This document shows positions 10,999 through 19,850 of a stretch of 32,701 nucleotides of DNA, piece by piece. This stretch comes from Coptodactyla brooksi (taxonomy: Eukaryota > Arthropoda > Insecta > Coleoptera > Scarabaeidae): contig JAWQRM010000067.1 of NCBI GenBank assembly GCA_033557675.1, positions 1 through 32,701 on the forward strand, read 5' to 3'. The notes under the pieces were generated by a model. The model had not been told where the DNA came from and did not search any database. It was given only the letters and a program-made list of their open reading frames with translations. The position numbers were made by a program, and so were the translations under genes. Position 1 is the first letter of the stretch. The number at the start of each line of letters is the position of its first letter.

Positions 10999-11793
10999 CA
11001 TTTAAAGTCATCGATAATTAACTTTTATTAACTGTCAAAACTGATGGCAATTGAAATCATTTATTAGTTAGTAGGTAAATTAGTTCTTCAGGAAACTGTC
11101 AGAGCCATATGTACATAAGTTCTGCAATACTGAATATCTTGCGGTAAGTTTTATCAAAATGTACTTTTAATGAGCTTATTGATGTACGGAGTATGTTGAC
11201 ATACTTACACTCAGATAAATAGGCAGAAGAGCACACTGGATAATTCCAATTCAAAATAAATATTTAAACTTGGTGGATGCGCCAGCATATACTTTTTTAC
11301 GGGGTTTTAGAAGTCATTATCAATTAATTTTCATTGACAGTAGTCGTTACATGACAATTAAATAACGAGAATTTTTAAGTATACAAAACAACACAGATTA
11401 AATTATGTTTAAAAGCTATTTTATTCAAAATAGGTTCCATTTAACTCAATACACTTTCCAGCACTATGAACCAATGCATGCATAGATTTTAGACTTTCAT
11501 CACAATTTTCAGATTTGGCAAAAGAAAGGGTGGTGGTCAATGACGCAGATATTTTTTTAGTGAAAAATTCACGAATTTTTAACCTCTTATGTGGTGGTGT
11601 ATTATCATGCAAGAATAACAGCTTTCCTGTTGGATATTTATGCCCAACACGCACAATTCTTGACCACAAACAATGTAAAACTGCTAAATAATATTCTCCA
11701 ATGACAAGTTTTACCTAAAATTGAGGGTTTGGAACTTTTAGCTTTGTAACAAAGTAAAACGAAGTCACCGCCACGCCAAAATTTGTAGAGGAT

Positions 11794-11836
11794 GCTCGAC
11801 GTACGTTTCACTAACCAAGTTAGCATCATCAGGAGC
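11794..11836 (-). ncRNA. Hammerhead ribozyme candidate (best-preserved core)
   Basis: On the minus strand: GCTC (11833-11836); CTGATGA (11826-11832); one extra T (11825); helix II GCTAAC/GTTAGT with loop TTG (11810-11824, five Watson-Crick pairs plus one G-U); GAAAC (11805-11809); loop GTAC (11801-11804); GTC (11798-11800); GAGC (11794-11797), perfectly complementary to GCTC to form helix I. Predicted cleavage follows the C at 11798. All invariant hammerhead positions are met and helix III is the minimal two-pair A-C/G-T type with a tetraloop, as in Penelope-like and retrozyme hammerheads. The unusual point is the extra U between A9 and helix II; a single extra residue at this place is known in a natural viroid hammerhead. 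Activity is untested. Confidence 0.6.
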
Positions 11837-11853
11837 GATGAAAGTCTTTCGTC

Positions 11854-11896
11854 GCTCTTGATGATGCTACCTTGGTTAGCGAAACGTGAGTCGAGT
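11854..11896 (+). ncRNA. Hammerhead-like motif, opposite arm (core-mutated)
   Basis: On the plus strand: GCTC (11854-11857), TTGATGA (11858-11864; the invariant first C is T), extra T, helix II GCTACC/GTTAGC with loop TTG and one mismatch, GAAAC (11881-11885), loop GTGA, GTC (11890-11892), GAGT (11893-11896), which pairs with GCTC through one G-U. The C3 change should abolish catalysis. Its position mirrors the minus-strand motif in the other arm. Confidence 0.5.
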
Positions 11897-12699
11897 ATCC
11901 TCTCTACAAATTTTGGTGTAGTAGAAGTTTTACCTTACGGAACATATTCCTTGTGGACAATCCTTTATGAATCATAAAAAGTAATCAACATTGTCTTAGT
12001 GTTGCCTCGTCTTTCGACTTCCATTCTACAGATTGACGCTTAGTGGTTCTGGAGCAATTTTTTGGTCGTCATTTAGAGCATGTGGAACAAAAGGTGCACA
12101 AACTTTTCTTTTTCCCAAACCTTGAATCAAAATTTGTTGAACAGTTTCTCTATATGGTTTTAATTCTTCAGCCATCATTCCCACAGTAAAATTTCGGTGG
12201 ATTTTTTCTACCAATTCAGCACGATTTTTACTTTCTGGACGACCAGGTCTTTCATCGTCATTCAAATCTTCACTACCATTTTTAAAACGATTGAACCACT
12301 CATAAACTCTAGCTCTAGACATACAATCATCACCATACGCTTTATTCATCAATTCGTAAGTCTCAGCACATTTTTTTCCAGTTTAAAACAAAATTTAATA
12401 TTTGCTTTTTGTTCCACTATGTTTTTACGACATCAATACAACTTTTACCATCATTCAAATGACTGTAACTTTGTAACCTGTCATCCGATTAGCATGAATT
12501 TGGGTGCGTTCGAAAGAGGTGACTTGTATCTTTCTAACTGTATCTATATATATGTTCGATAGTTGGCGCCACACATTCTATGATTGAAATTAAAATTCTC
12601 ATTGTTTAATTGTCATACTGTGTATCTTTTATACTTTAAAATTTAAAAAAAATTCGTTAATTGCCTTTAAAAAAAGTGTCATGATTACTAAGAGTAATG

Positions 12700-12850
12700 A
12701 TAGACCCTGTCTTTTATCGCTCCTGATAATACTAATATGGTTAGCGAAACATACGTCGAACATGCGTTTTCCAATGTTATTTGAGTAATGGTGTCAATTG
12801 TTTAAACTCTATTACGAAGCCAAAGGTTCCAAAGCTACAACCATAAAACG
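12700..12850. mobile_element. Foldback family C, right-arm copy next to mariner 2
   Basis: Contains TATCGCTCCTGATAATACTA, GGTTAGCGAAACATACGTCG and AACATGCGTTTTCCAATGTT, then GGTGTCAATTGTTTAAAC and TATTACGAAGCC, matching in reverse complement the flank GTAACAAAGTTAAAC...GTCACC of the 30.1-kb copy. A clear left arm is lacking; only GTGTCATGATTACT at about 12676 could be its remnant. It starts about 80 bp outside the right end of mariner 2. Confidence 0.55.
12719..12761 (+). ncRNA. Hammerhead-like motif (G8 mutated)
   Basis: GCTC (12719-12722), CTGATAA (12723-12729; the invariant G is A), extra T, helix II remnants ACTAAT/GTTAGC, GAAAC (12746-12750), loop ATAC, GTC (12755-12757), GAAC (12758-12761). 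The helix III and cleavage-site parts are kept, the catalytic G is lost, so it is presumably inactive. It gives an independent example of the same secondary-structure plan. Confidence 0.45.
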
Positions 12851-13508
12851 CACAAAATATAATATTTAAATTTGTCTACGTCTGTATGTATTAAAATAAT
12901 CATTACTAGAATCAGATGTTGAACGAAGTTACGATCAATTATTTGTTAATTATAGCACGTATTTTTCAAATACATATCGCAGAGCCAGTCTCTCAAAGTT
13001 CAACGAAGATCAAAGTACGAGAAAATCGTGTGCAGTGCAACACCTACTCGTGTATATTTGTAATTTTCAAAGAATTTGATTTGGCATTTATATGTCTTCT
13101 GGTTTCATATTCGTATTTAGTGACCTCGAAAACTCCCATTTACATCATTCAATCAAAATAAAAACACAATTATTTTTGACTGCGAAATCGTGTCAGGAGA
13201 AGAATATGATATAGGAAAAAAATCACGTAATGATTCTCAGGGAATGAACCTTGTCCACTGCACGAACATCTAGCTGAAATTCAAGAAAGCGAAAGGCGAT
13301 ATCTCTAATTCTAATAAAGCTGTACTTGAGCAAACATCTTAAAATATTTGCCGTATGCGAATGAGATCATAAAACTTTATATACGTATATTCCTTCTAAA
13401 TAAAAGAATACTGCATCTCTAAAGATGATTTTATTTCAGCAACTTGTAACTCAATTAATAACTAACTTAAATTAAGTTTTGATGGATTAAAGTATGCTTT
13501 CTCGGAAG

Positions 13509-13548
13509 CTGCTTTGTAGACTTTGTAGACTAAAGTAAACTAAAGCAG
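13509..13548. repeat. Nested hairpin, 40 nt
   Basis: CTGCTTT at the left pairs with AAAGCAG at the right, and inside them ACTTT pairs with AAAGT. GTAGACTTT is also directly repeated within the loop side. Probably a chance or slippage-derived stem-loop; no function inferred. Confidence 0.4.
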
Positions 13549-14684
13549 TTTGCAGCTGTCCTTCGCTGCCAAAGTTTTGCCTTATTAATATTAGTAATCT
13601 TATAAGCATTTCCTCCTTCCGCCAACACAGCAAATTCCAGACATGTCTGCCACGTTATGAAAATATTATCAAGCGTTCCAACTTTCAGTGTACAACTTAC
13701 TGCCTCTATCCGAGAATATGGTATACATTTAGAATTACTTACTGCGAAAGAATGGTATATATTTACAATTTACAAATTCGTAGATTACATGTCTTATTTT
13801 TCGTTTTATTCTTTTATTATTAATTTGGGGTTCATACCATTTTAATTATACGATTCATCTGTGACATTGTTTCTGGTGTTCGTAGATATTAAATTCCCGC
13901 TAGCCATTAAAATCCAAATAACTACAATAACCATAACGCTACAAAAGTAGCCTTTCTATTTATACAAAACGCAACTGCATGATGCACTCTCAGTGGGTCC
14001 TAATGCAGAAGCGGGTATTGACCCATGCATTCTAAAAATATGCCGGTTGTAACAGATTTTAGAGAACTGTATATTTACTTGGCAAAAAGGCAGACGTAAC
14101 TGTAAAACGTGCTTTTATAGGCGGCTTTCAGTTTATTTTCCGGGAACGTGCAATTTGCAAGTTAATTTTTCCATTTTGCAAAAATAATATAAAATGGTTT
14201 AAAAATCATTTTATCACCGCGGCTGGTTTGTAAAGGTATCATCTCGAACTGTAGTTCAATACAAACGCTGCATTACCGACCAAATAAATATTCAACAATA
14301 ATCTCGTACCATAGCCAATTTGTCGTTTGTAAACATTTATACGCACAGTCGTTTGATTACCAACTTTGCTAATAAATTACCATATACGCGGTAATGACTT
14401 TGACGTTGCGCTCTATTTCAATTTTAGTGTTTCAGCCTGAATATGGAGCGGAATGCGTAAGTTTGTGAAAAAGGAACGAAACGAAGCTAGCGCGGAAGGC
14501 CAGTCAACTGTTTGAACATAAAAGGAAGCTATTGATAGAAACGGTGTGAATAATGGAACAGATTTGTATAATGCTAACGGATTTTATAACCTCCTACAAA
14601 TAAACGTTTTAGAAAGACTAGGAAAGCTGTAAAGGCCATTCACCAAAAAAAAAAACTATAGAAAGATTGTAACTCGGTCAACTG

Positions 14685-14710
14685 TGCAGCTTGGCTAAAG
14701 CCAAGCTGCA
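14685..14710. repeat. Perfect 12-bp-arm hairpin
   Basis: TGCAGCTTGGCT is followed by AA and then its exact reverse complement AGCCAAGCTGCA. It is more GC-rich than its surroundings. There is no following T-run terminator logic in a eukaryotic context and no repeat partner elsewhere in the window. Confidence 0.7.
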
Positions 14711-15924
14711 AAACATGTCCCTTTTTTAGAGAGAAAGTTGCTTTTAAGCAGGGACTGAATAAATTTAGCTTATGATAAGAAACTAGACGTATTTAATGTG
14801 AAAGCTAATTCTATACTTTTTTCCGACTAATAGTAATAATAGCTTCATATCTATTTTAAGGTTAGGTTAATTTAATGTTTTCGTAGATTGTTACAAACTG
14901 GTGTTTACAAAGTCTAAAGAAATCGATACGAAAATTAGCTGCTGAAACAACACACTGATTCTTTACTTCTACCGTTCTTTTTTTTTAATAAAGTGCTCAA
15001 TAAAGAACCAACTTAATAGTTTTCATTCTTTTCCTTTCGTTCTTTTTTTATCAGTACATTATTAACACAATATTGATTATTTCTTTATCTTTATTTTAAT
15101 AAATTCCTTAATAAAAAATTCAATGCATTTTTAAAGATATTTTTATACGCCACTGATCTTACCCGTTAGTCATTTCAGTCGTGCCACACGTGTATGTTTG
15201 GTAGCCTAACACATAATAAAAACCATGTACAGTACTGCTACGTGATTTTATCATATAAAATCCACGTAAATAGAGAGTCCTGTTTTCCGTGGAGGGAGTA
15301 GCCTGGGTATACGAGGACAAGAAAAGTATAAAAAAACGAAAATGAGGAATAAACACACGCAAAATATATTAACAGGAATAAGAAACAAAAATATACGTCA
15401 AATAAATCATAAAAGAAATTTGAACATCCTCCAGTATACAAAAGTCCAAACAAAAATACGGGAATCCAAAATAATGAGCAAAAGAACCAGTGAAGTAAAA
15501 TAAAACAGAATTAGTGCACCAATTTTCAGTGTTAAAGCTACGAAAAATTGACCTTATAATGAATATCGTGAACGCAAAAAATAACACTGTAACCAATAGC
15601 AAAATTCAATAACATTAAAAATTGATCAAAACAAAAAAAAATACAAAACGTATCTCACTAAATGAAATATCGTAAATCCAAAATATTACATTTAACAAAC
15701 ATAACAAACTAGCATAATATAGTAAATATTGAATAACTATTCAATAAGATTGAGCGTAAGGAATGTGTCATAAAAACCTCATCAGCACTTCCATAATTGA
15801 TGTTATTCGGTGGATGGAAACGATTTCTCTCACGGTGTGACGTTGCGATTCCCTGATGCGTCCCACGCAAAAGGAACGTCAAATCATCTTGAATTGTGAC
15901 CGGCACAATAGGCAAGACTGTTTT

Positions 15925-16535
15925 TACTTTCTCTTAAGAGGAAGTATTCATAAAAAAAATCGATATCGAGATTTTGATGGATCTTGACAAATTAGGCTTT
16001 TTGTAGCCTATCTATGCTATTTTTGGTGGTTGGTCTGTCCGTCCGTCCGTCTGTCCGTCTGTGGATCGTTTTTAGAATACTACGTTATACTTAATAAAAC
16101 AATACTTCACATACAAGCGGAACCAAAAAATAGATTGAGGTACTTAACCTAATTTTTTTTACAACTTTTTGTAACAAAATATATTTTGTAGTCTTGAAAA
16201 AAATGTTTCAAATAAAGGTTACATGACATCAAACTCTTCACAATTTTCGAAAACAAGTTTTCGAATATGCAGGGTGTTCTGTTTATTCTAAAAACCATCC
16301 AACTTCAGATTTTTAAATGGCGCACCCTGTATATTATTAGATTTTTTAAGTCCTTATAAGATTTAAGGGCCACTTTAATTATTATACATCAGTACTAAAT
16401 CGCACCATTTGGGCGTTATTACACATTTTTGGAGAAAGATGACGTAGGTAAGAATGGAAATTTTTTTACAATTTTTTTATATTTAAATCAGGTGCAAGGT
16501 AAGAGAAAGTCATACACGATGTATCCCATGTACTT
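15925..16535 (+). repeat. Interspersed repeat family A, copy 4
   Basis: Starts near AAATCGATATCGAGATTTTG, then TTAGGCTTTTTGTAGCCTAT, a (GTCC)n/(GTCT) tract at about 16036-16062, and AATACTTCACATACAAGC. It then jumps to the interior part ending ACAAAATATATTTTGTA. The module runs from ATGCAGGGTGTTCTG (about 16266) to CGCACCCTGTATATT (about 16322-16336). The end contains AGGTAAGAGAAAGTCATACA, matching the outer end of copies 1 and 2 in reverse complement. This is the most complete copy for defining both boundaries. Confidence 0.75.
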
Positions 16536-18357
16536 CAATCCGTACAAAATATAACAACAAGATTTGTTATACTAAAAAAAAGATTGTGAAGCCTAAAACA
16601 AATGAGGAAAATCCTATAAGATTTTTTCCCAAAAAAAGGACCACACAAATCAGTGCAAACAAAAGAAAAGTGTACATACCTAAGGAGACATGCGGCTTCA
16701 AAAGCTCTTGCAGATATTTAAAGAATAACTCCTGCTAAAGCTGTCGGAACGTTGAAGAAAAAATATAACTCAAATCTACGTTCCAGAAAAACCAACGAAA
16801 AAGCCACAACTCCGCGTAAAGCGCAATCCAAATCGATAATTCAAATAAAAAAATTAATGGCTGTCTCCTCAGAAAATATCTGCAGATGTACAAAGCTACT
16901 ACCCTCGTGGACGTCAGCAAACCAAGAGGACCGGATTTCCTCATTTCCACTTATATAGCATCGAGAGTAAAAAACTTGTTTTAAAGAAAATAAATACCCA
17001 CAATAAAATCTTGACTTAAAAGACACTAACCTGGATTTAAATTGATCAAACAAAAGACCACAATAAATAAAAGTAAGCCACCAATGCTCTAAAAAATATA
17101 CTCATAAATCAGGACAAAATTGAAATGAATTAGAATTTATTTAGATACAACGCCCTCACTGGAGAAACAATACAACGTCAAGAAAGAACACTATAGAAAT
17201 ATCTCTAATAAAATGCTTTGAAAATCAAAACAGTAACAGTACAAAAGGCGATGTGAAAACCGACGTTAAACTAATAACAGTAATTAATTAATAAAACTCT
17301 TTAAATGTTCATCAGAAAAACAAGAGGATTTACAGTTTTAAGATTTTATGACAAATGATTAAATAATTTAACTGTTGCCTAAAAGTAACTCCCCACTTAC
17401 GTGGTGGTTTTGATGTGTTACAAATGTTTTTTTGGAATTAGGTTTATTTAATTTCATCTTTTTGTAGACTGCTGCAAAATACTGTTTACCAAGCAACAGT
17501 CCAGGACACTTTTATTTTAATGGCACACTTTCCCAGTGATACTCGGAATCCTGGCGGAAATTGGAGCTTACTTCAAGACGTATCATTATCTTTATTCGCG
17601 AATATGGGGTATCTCAAAATTCACATGTAGACCCAAAGAACACTTTTTCACTTCATTTTGATACATATTGGGCTATGAACTCCAGATATTCAATTGGTAT
17701 GTGCCAATTCTATATAAGAAAATATAAAAAAGCGTTCCAGGAGCATATTGCTTCCTATGACAACGGCCCCTGGAATCGATTTTTAATTTATATCTCCGAA
17801 AACATTTAAGTTACACTTAAGCAATTTGGAATGCGAGATGTCATCAGATCATGTCATCATGTTTTTATTACAAACTAATCAATATGTTTTGGTTAGTTTT
17901 GCCCTATTTTTTAACGTTCTACATTTTAACGTCTTGGTAGCAGATTTTGATTGCTTGGCACTTTTCCCGTAAAAATGTTTTTTTGTAAGTCATCATAATT
18001 AACTATTTTATCATAGTTCATAGTGCATAATAATAGTAATAACAAAACACAGTACTATATATTACATTATATTCCAGCGAATATATGCAAAAAAGGAAAA
18101 AAATATGCAAATCAAATTGACCCAAACCATTCTTTTCCAAGATACGACCAAGAAAATAATAGAACACAAAAGAGCAGAACAGAAAAACGAAGTAAGCAAT
18201 CAATGACTTCGCTGGCTCCACATCCAATATTTCTTTATAATTATTTCTAAAAGCCTCTGTCAAAAGTCGTTTCTAACAATTGGAAATTACAGGAATCATT
18301 AACAACATTTTCATATATGCGCGAAGCCATTTTCAATCGATATGCAAGATGGCCGGA
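16536..18357. other. Unassigned stretch
   Basis: A plus-strand ORF (about 16700-16958) is unusually Lys/Arg/Ser-rich and reads through RRHAASKALADI-like and RSRKTNEKATTPRKAQSK segments with interruptions. It could be a degraded basic protein or mere A-rich sequence, and was not assigned. A further ORF at 17561-17809 (82 codons) has no motif. Confidence 0.3.
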
Positions 18358-18795
18358 AATTTGATACATTCCCTTAAAGGGGTGAAAGTAGAGCTAATTT
18401 TCAACAAATTTGTTCATATAATATTCTACCTAAAAATGATTAGTTTTTCAGATATTCAAAATTTAATATTTTTTTAAATACCAATAATTTGCAAAAAATA
18501 TTTAAAAATGCATTTTTTGCTTCCTTTTTGTGCGTTACGTGACGCTAACAAAATACCCAAAATTTTCATTGTGTCGTTTCATTGTAGCTGTCAGGAAATG
18601 GATAAAAGGGAAACAAAAAATGAACAATTTTTTTAAATAATTTTTTTATTCAGATCATTGACATTTTTTCAAAACAATGTTAAGTATTGAATATCTCAAA
18701 AACTAACTATTTTTAGATAGAGTACTACATGAACAAATTTGTTGCAATTAGTTCTACTTTAACCCCTTCAAGGGATTTATTATGTATCGAATTTA
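18358..18795. mobile_element. Palindromic miniature element with ~110-bp inverted arms
   Basis: The left arm (18358-18478) contains TTGATACATTCCCTTAAAGG, GTGAAAGTAGAGCTAATTTT, CAACAAATTTGTTCATATA and GATTAGTTTTTCAGATATTC. The reverse complement of 18661-18795 contains the same blocks in the same order (TCGATACATAATAAATCCCT, AAGTAGAACTAATTGCAACA, TTAGTTTTTGAGATATTCAA). The centre is about 180 bp without coding capacity. The arrangement fits a MITE or foldback; no target duplication was found and no other copy is in the window. Confidence 0.65.
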
Positions 18796-18799
18796 CGGT

Positions 18800-19202
18800 C
18801 ACGCTGTACATACAAAGAAAAATGTGATCTATCTTTCTGTCTATATCTTCCTCTTCCCAGAGAAAACTATCTATCGTTTCACCGTCACGCTTCTTTTGAT
18901 GGACACATCCAGTTGTGAACAATCCCTTTTAAGGATGAGGCACACTAATACTAAAAGTAGACCCAAACAATTCAGACGAACACCTTGAGATTTGCATCGA
19001 ACACGAAAATTAATTAAAAACTAACGTTGATGCGTTAGTTTCACAAACACAATAAATAAATATTTAAAAATAGATTAATTTTATTACTTCAATGTCCATG
19101 TTAACAATAGACATATAACACTTGACAATCCCTCTTACTCAATACGATCCAAAAAAGCCAAAAGGTTAAAAGTCAAAAACCGAAAATAATTCCAGATTAT
19201 TT
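18800..19202. other. Unassigned stretch
   Basis: A short ORF at 18782-18988 begins in the palindromic element. A small palindrome AACTAACG-TTGATG-CGTTAGTT lies at about 19019-19040. Nothing else recognised. Confidence 0.3.
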
Positions 19203-19247
19203 CAAACTGAAGGTATGATATGAACAGCATATCATACCTTCAGTTTG
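19203..19247. repeat. Perfect hairpin with 20-bp arms and 5-nt loop
   Basis: CAAACTGAAGGTATGATATG at 19203-19222 is followed by AACAG and then its exact reverse complement at 19228-19247. A 40-base perfect palindrome with a 5-base spacer is far beyond chance in otherwise diverged sequence, so it is probably recent. It is too short and too perfect for a typical animal microRNA precursor. It may result from templated inversion during break repair. Confidence 0.85.
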
Positions 19248-19749
19248 TGTATTATACAATGTTAAAACAATAAAAGAAATACATTTTCGTGTGATATCAA
19301 CATATTTTGGGCAGTCCAATCAATTCTTGAACTGTACCATTTTCATACTTAGACAGACATCCAGACATCCTCTATATTGGAAGGTCAGTCAATATATTTA
19401 ATTGGTTTAAGGAGTTTTAGTAAAACAACTGTGCTGTTAAGATCGGCTTTTAATTATTTATTTTTCGGGAAGATATTTGAACAAGTTGATATACTAATCG
19501 AAGTGAGTAATAATAAACTAATTAAGCATATTTAAGCTTCCAAACAAATTTCTTGTAGTGATTTAAAGCAGCTGCTTTTTTATAATAACCCTAATAAGCC
19601 ATAAATCAATCTACGTGAGTTAATTTCATAGTGTCAATTCAAAATGTATACAGAAATCACATTTAACAAGTTTAAACAAGATGATTTTACAAGGTTTTAA
19701 ATAAAATGAAATTATCCTTGTTCGTTCAGTACAATCGGCACACAATAAA

Positions 19750-19850
19750 GTTACACCAAAACTGGAATGTCATTATTACAGCAAAACTGGAAAATACCAC
19801 GTTTCGTTAACCAAATTATCATTATCAGTATCGGTTTCCAAGCGATAAAA
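19750..19850. mobile_element. Degraded foldback family C copy
   Basis: Contains TTACACCAAAACTGGAA, then ACCACGTTTCGTTAACCAAA followed by TTATCATTATCAG, the order of the family C arm. On its minus strand CTGATAA (19822-19828), a weakened helix II and GAAAC (19801-19805) can be made out, with no intact cleavage triplet. The second arm was not identified. Confidence 0.45.

Larger units (their letters stand above)
7972..11347. other. Long unassigned AT-rich stretch
   Basis: 3.4 kb between the two mariners without a recognisable gene. Short ORFs (for example 8458-8721 minus, 9025-9291 plus) are hydrophobic or composition-driven and show no motif. Small structures inside it are listed separately (10715-10798 inverted repeat; 10939-10998 direct repeat). 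A 7-bp-arm palindrome ATTGTGC-GT-GCACAAT lies at 9028-9043. Confidence 0.4.
11717..11924. mobile_element. Foldback element, family C, copy inserted in mariner 2
   Basis: The 11-mer AAGTTTTACCT occurs at 11706-11716 and again at 11925-11935, where uninterrupted mariner coding sequence would have it once; this marks a target-site duplication. The insert consists of about 48 bp unique to one side (AAAATTGAGGGTTTGG... GTAACAAAGTAAAACGAA, also found beside the copy at 30.1 kb) and a near-perfect hairpin from about 11765 to 11921 with arms of about 75 bp. The arms meet at GATGAAAG-TC-TTTCGTC. Each arm carries one hammerhead-like motif, on opposite strands. The long, non-TA duplication argues against Tc1/mariner-type movement and for retroposition or another transposase class. 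Confidence 0.8.
11421..12417 (-). pseudogene. Mariner transposase pseudogene, copy 2 (interrupted)
   Basis: Better preserved than copy 1. The N-terminal part includes NKAYGDDCMSRARVYEWFNR and then DLNDDERPGRPES, the classic mariner helix-turn-helix followed by the GRP linker. A second HTH part (ELVEKIHRNF..GMMAEEL) follows. Downstream are HKEYVP-GKT, then the foldback insertion, then EYYLAVLHCLWSRIVRVGHK in shifted frames, LLFLHDNTPPHKRLKIREFF (second catalytic Asp) and the C-terminal GKCIELNGTYFE before TAA at 11421. The start codon position reads GTG (12415-12417) where copy 1 has ATG. A frameshift after about 14 codons is shared with copy 1. The region of the first catalytic Asp is not readable. 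Confidence 0.88.
11350..12622 (-). mobile_element. Mariner element 2, with nested foldback
   Basis: The right end ends in TATTGTCATACTGTG-like sequence (TTTAATTGTCATACTGTG) and the left end begins CATGACAATTAAATA, a version with five bases deleted after the first C. TA flanks both ends (11348-11349; 12623-12624). It belongs to the same family as the 6.9-kb element. Its body is about 1.06 kb once the 208-bp foldback insertion (11717-11924) and duplicated bases are removed, matching element 1. The nested insertion shows that family C was active after this mariner landed. Confidence 0.85.
12851..15920. other. Long unassigned stretch
   Basis: 3 kb without a recognised gene. The ORF at 12916-13161 and other short ORFs lack motifs. 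Two perfect or near-perfect hairpins (13509-13548, 14685-14710) are listed separately. Patches with more CpG (about 14190-14520) could be regulatory, but nothing specific can be claimed. Confidence 0.35.

Noticed and set aside
12197..12562. 121-codon plus-strand ORF
   Set aside because: It is the antisense of the mariner transposase, whose minus-strand frame has clear family motifs.
15159..15915. Cluster of minus-strand ORFs rich in Phe, Tyr, Leu and Ser
   Set aside because: Hydrophobic composition follows from T-rich sequence; no membrane-protein family pattern, no start context or splice sites that fit together.
16735..17053. Overlapping ORFs on both strands, the plus one Lys/Arg-rich
   Set aside because: No recognisable domain; A-rich sequence alone yields Lys/Asn/Arg-rich reading frames.
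19203..19247. MicroRNA precursor
   Set aside because: The arms are perfectly complementary with only a 5-nt loop and a total of 45 nt, shorter than animal pre-miRNAs and without the usual bulges.
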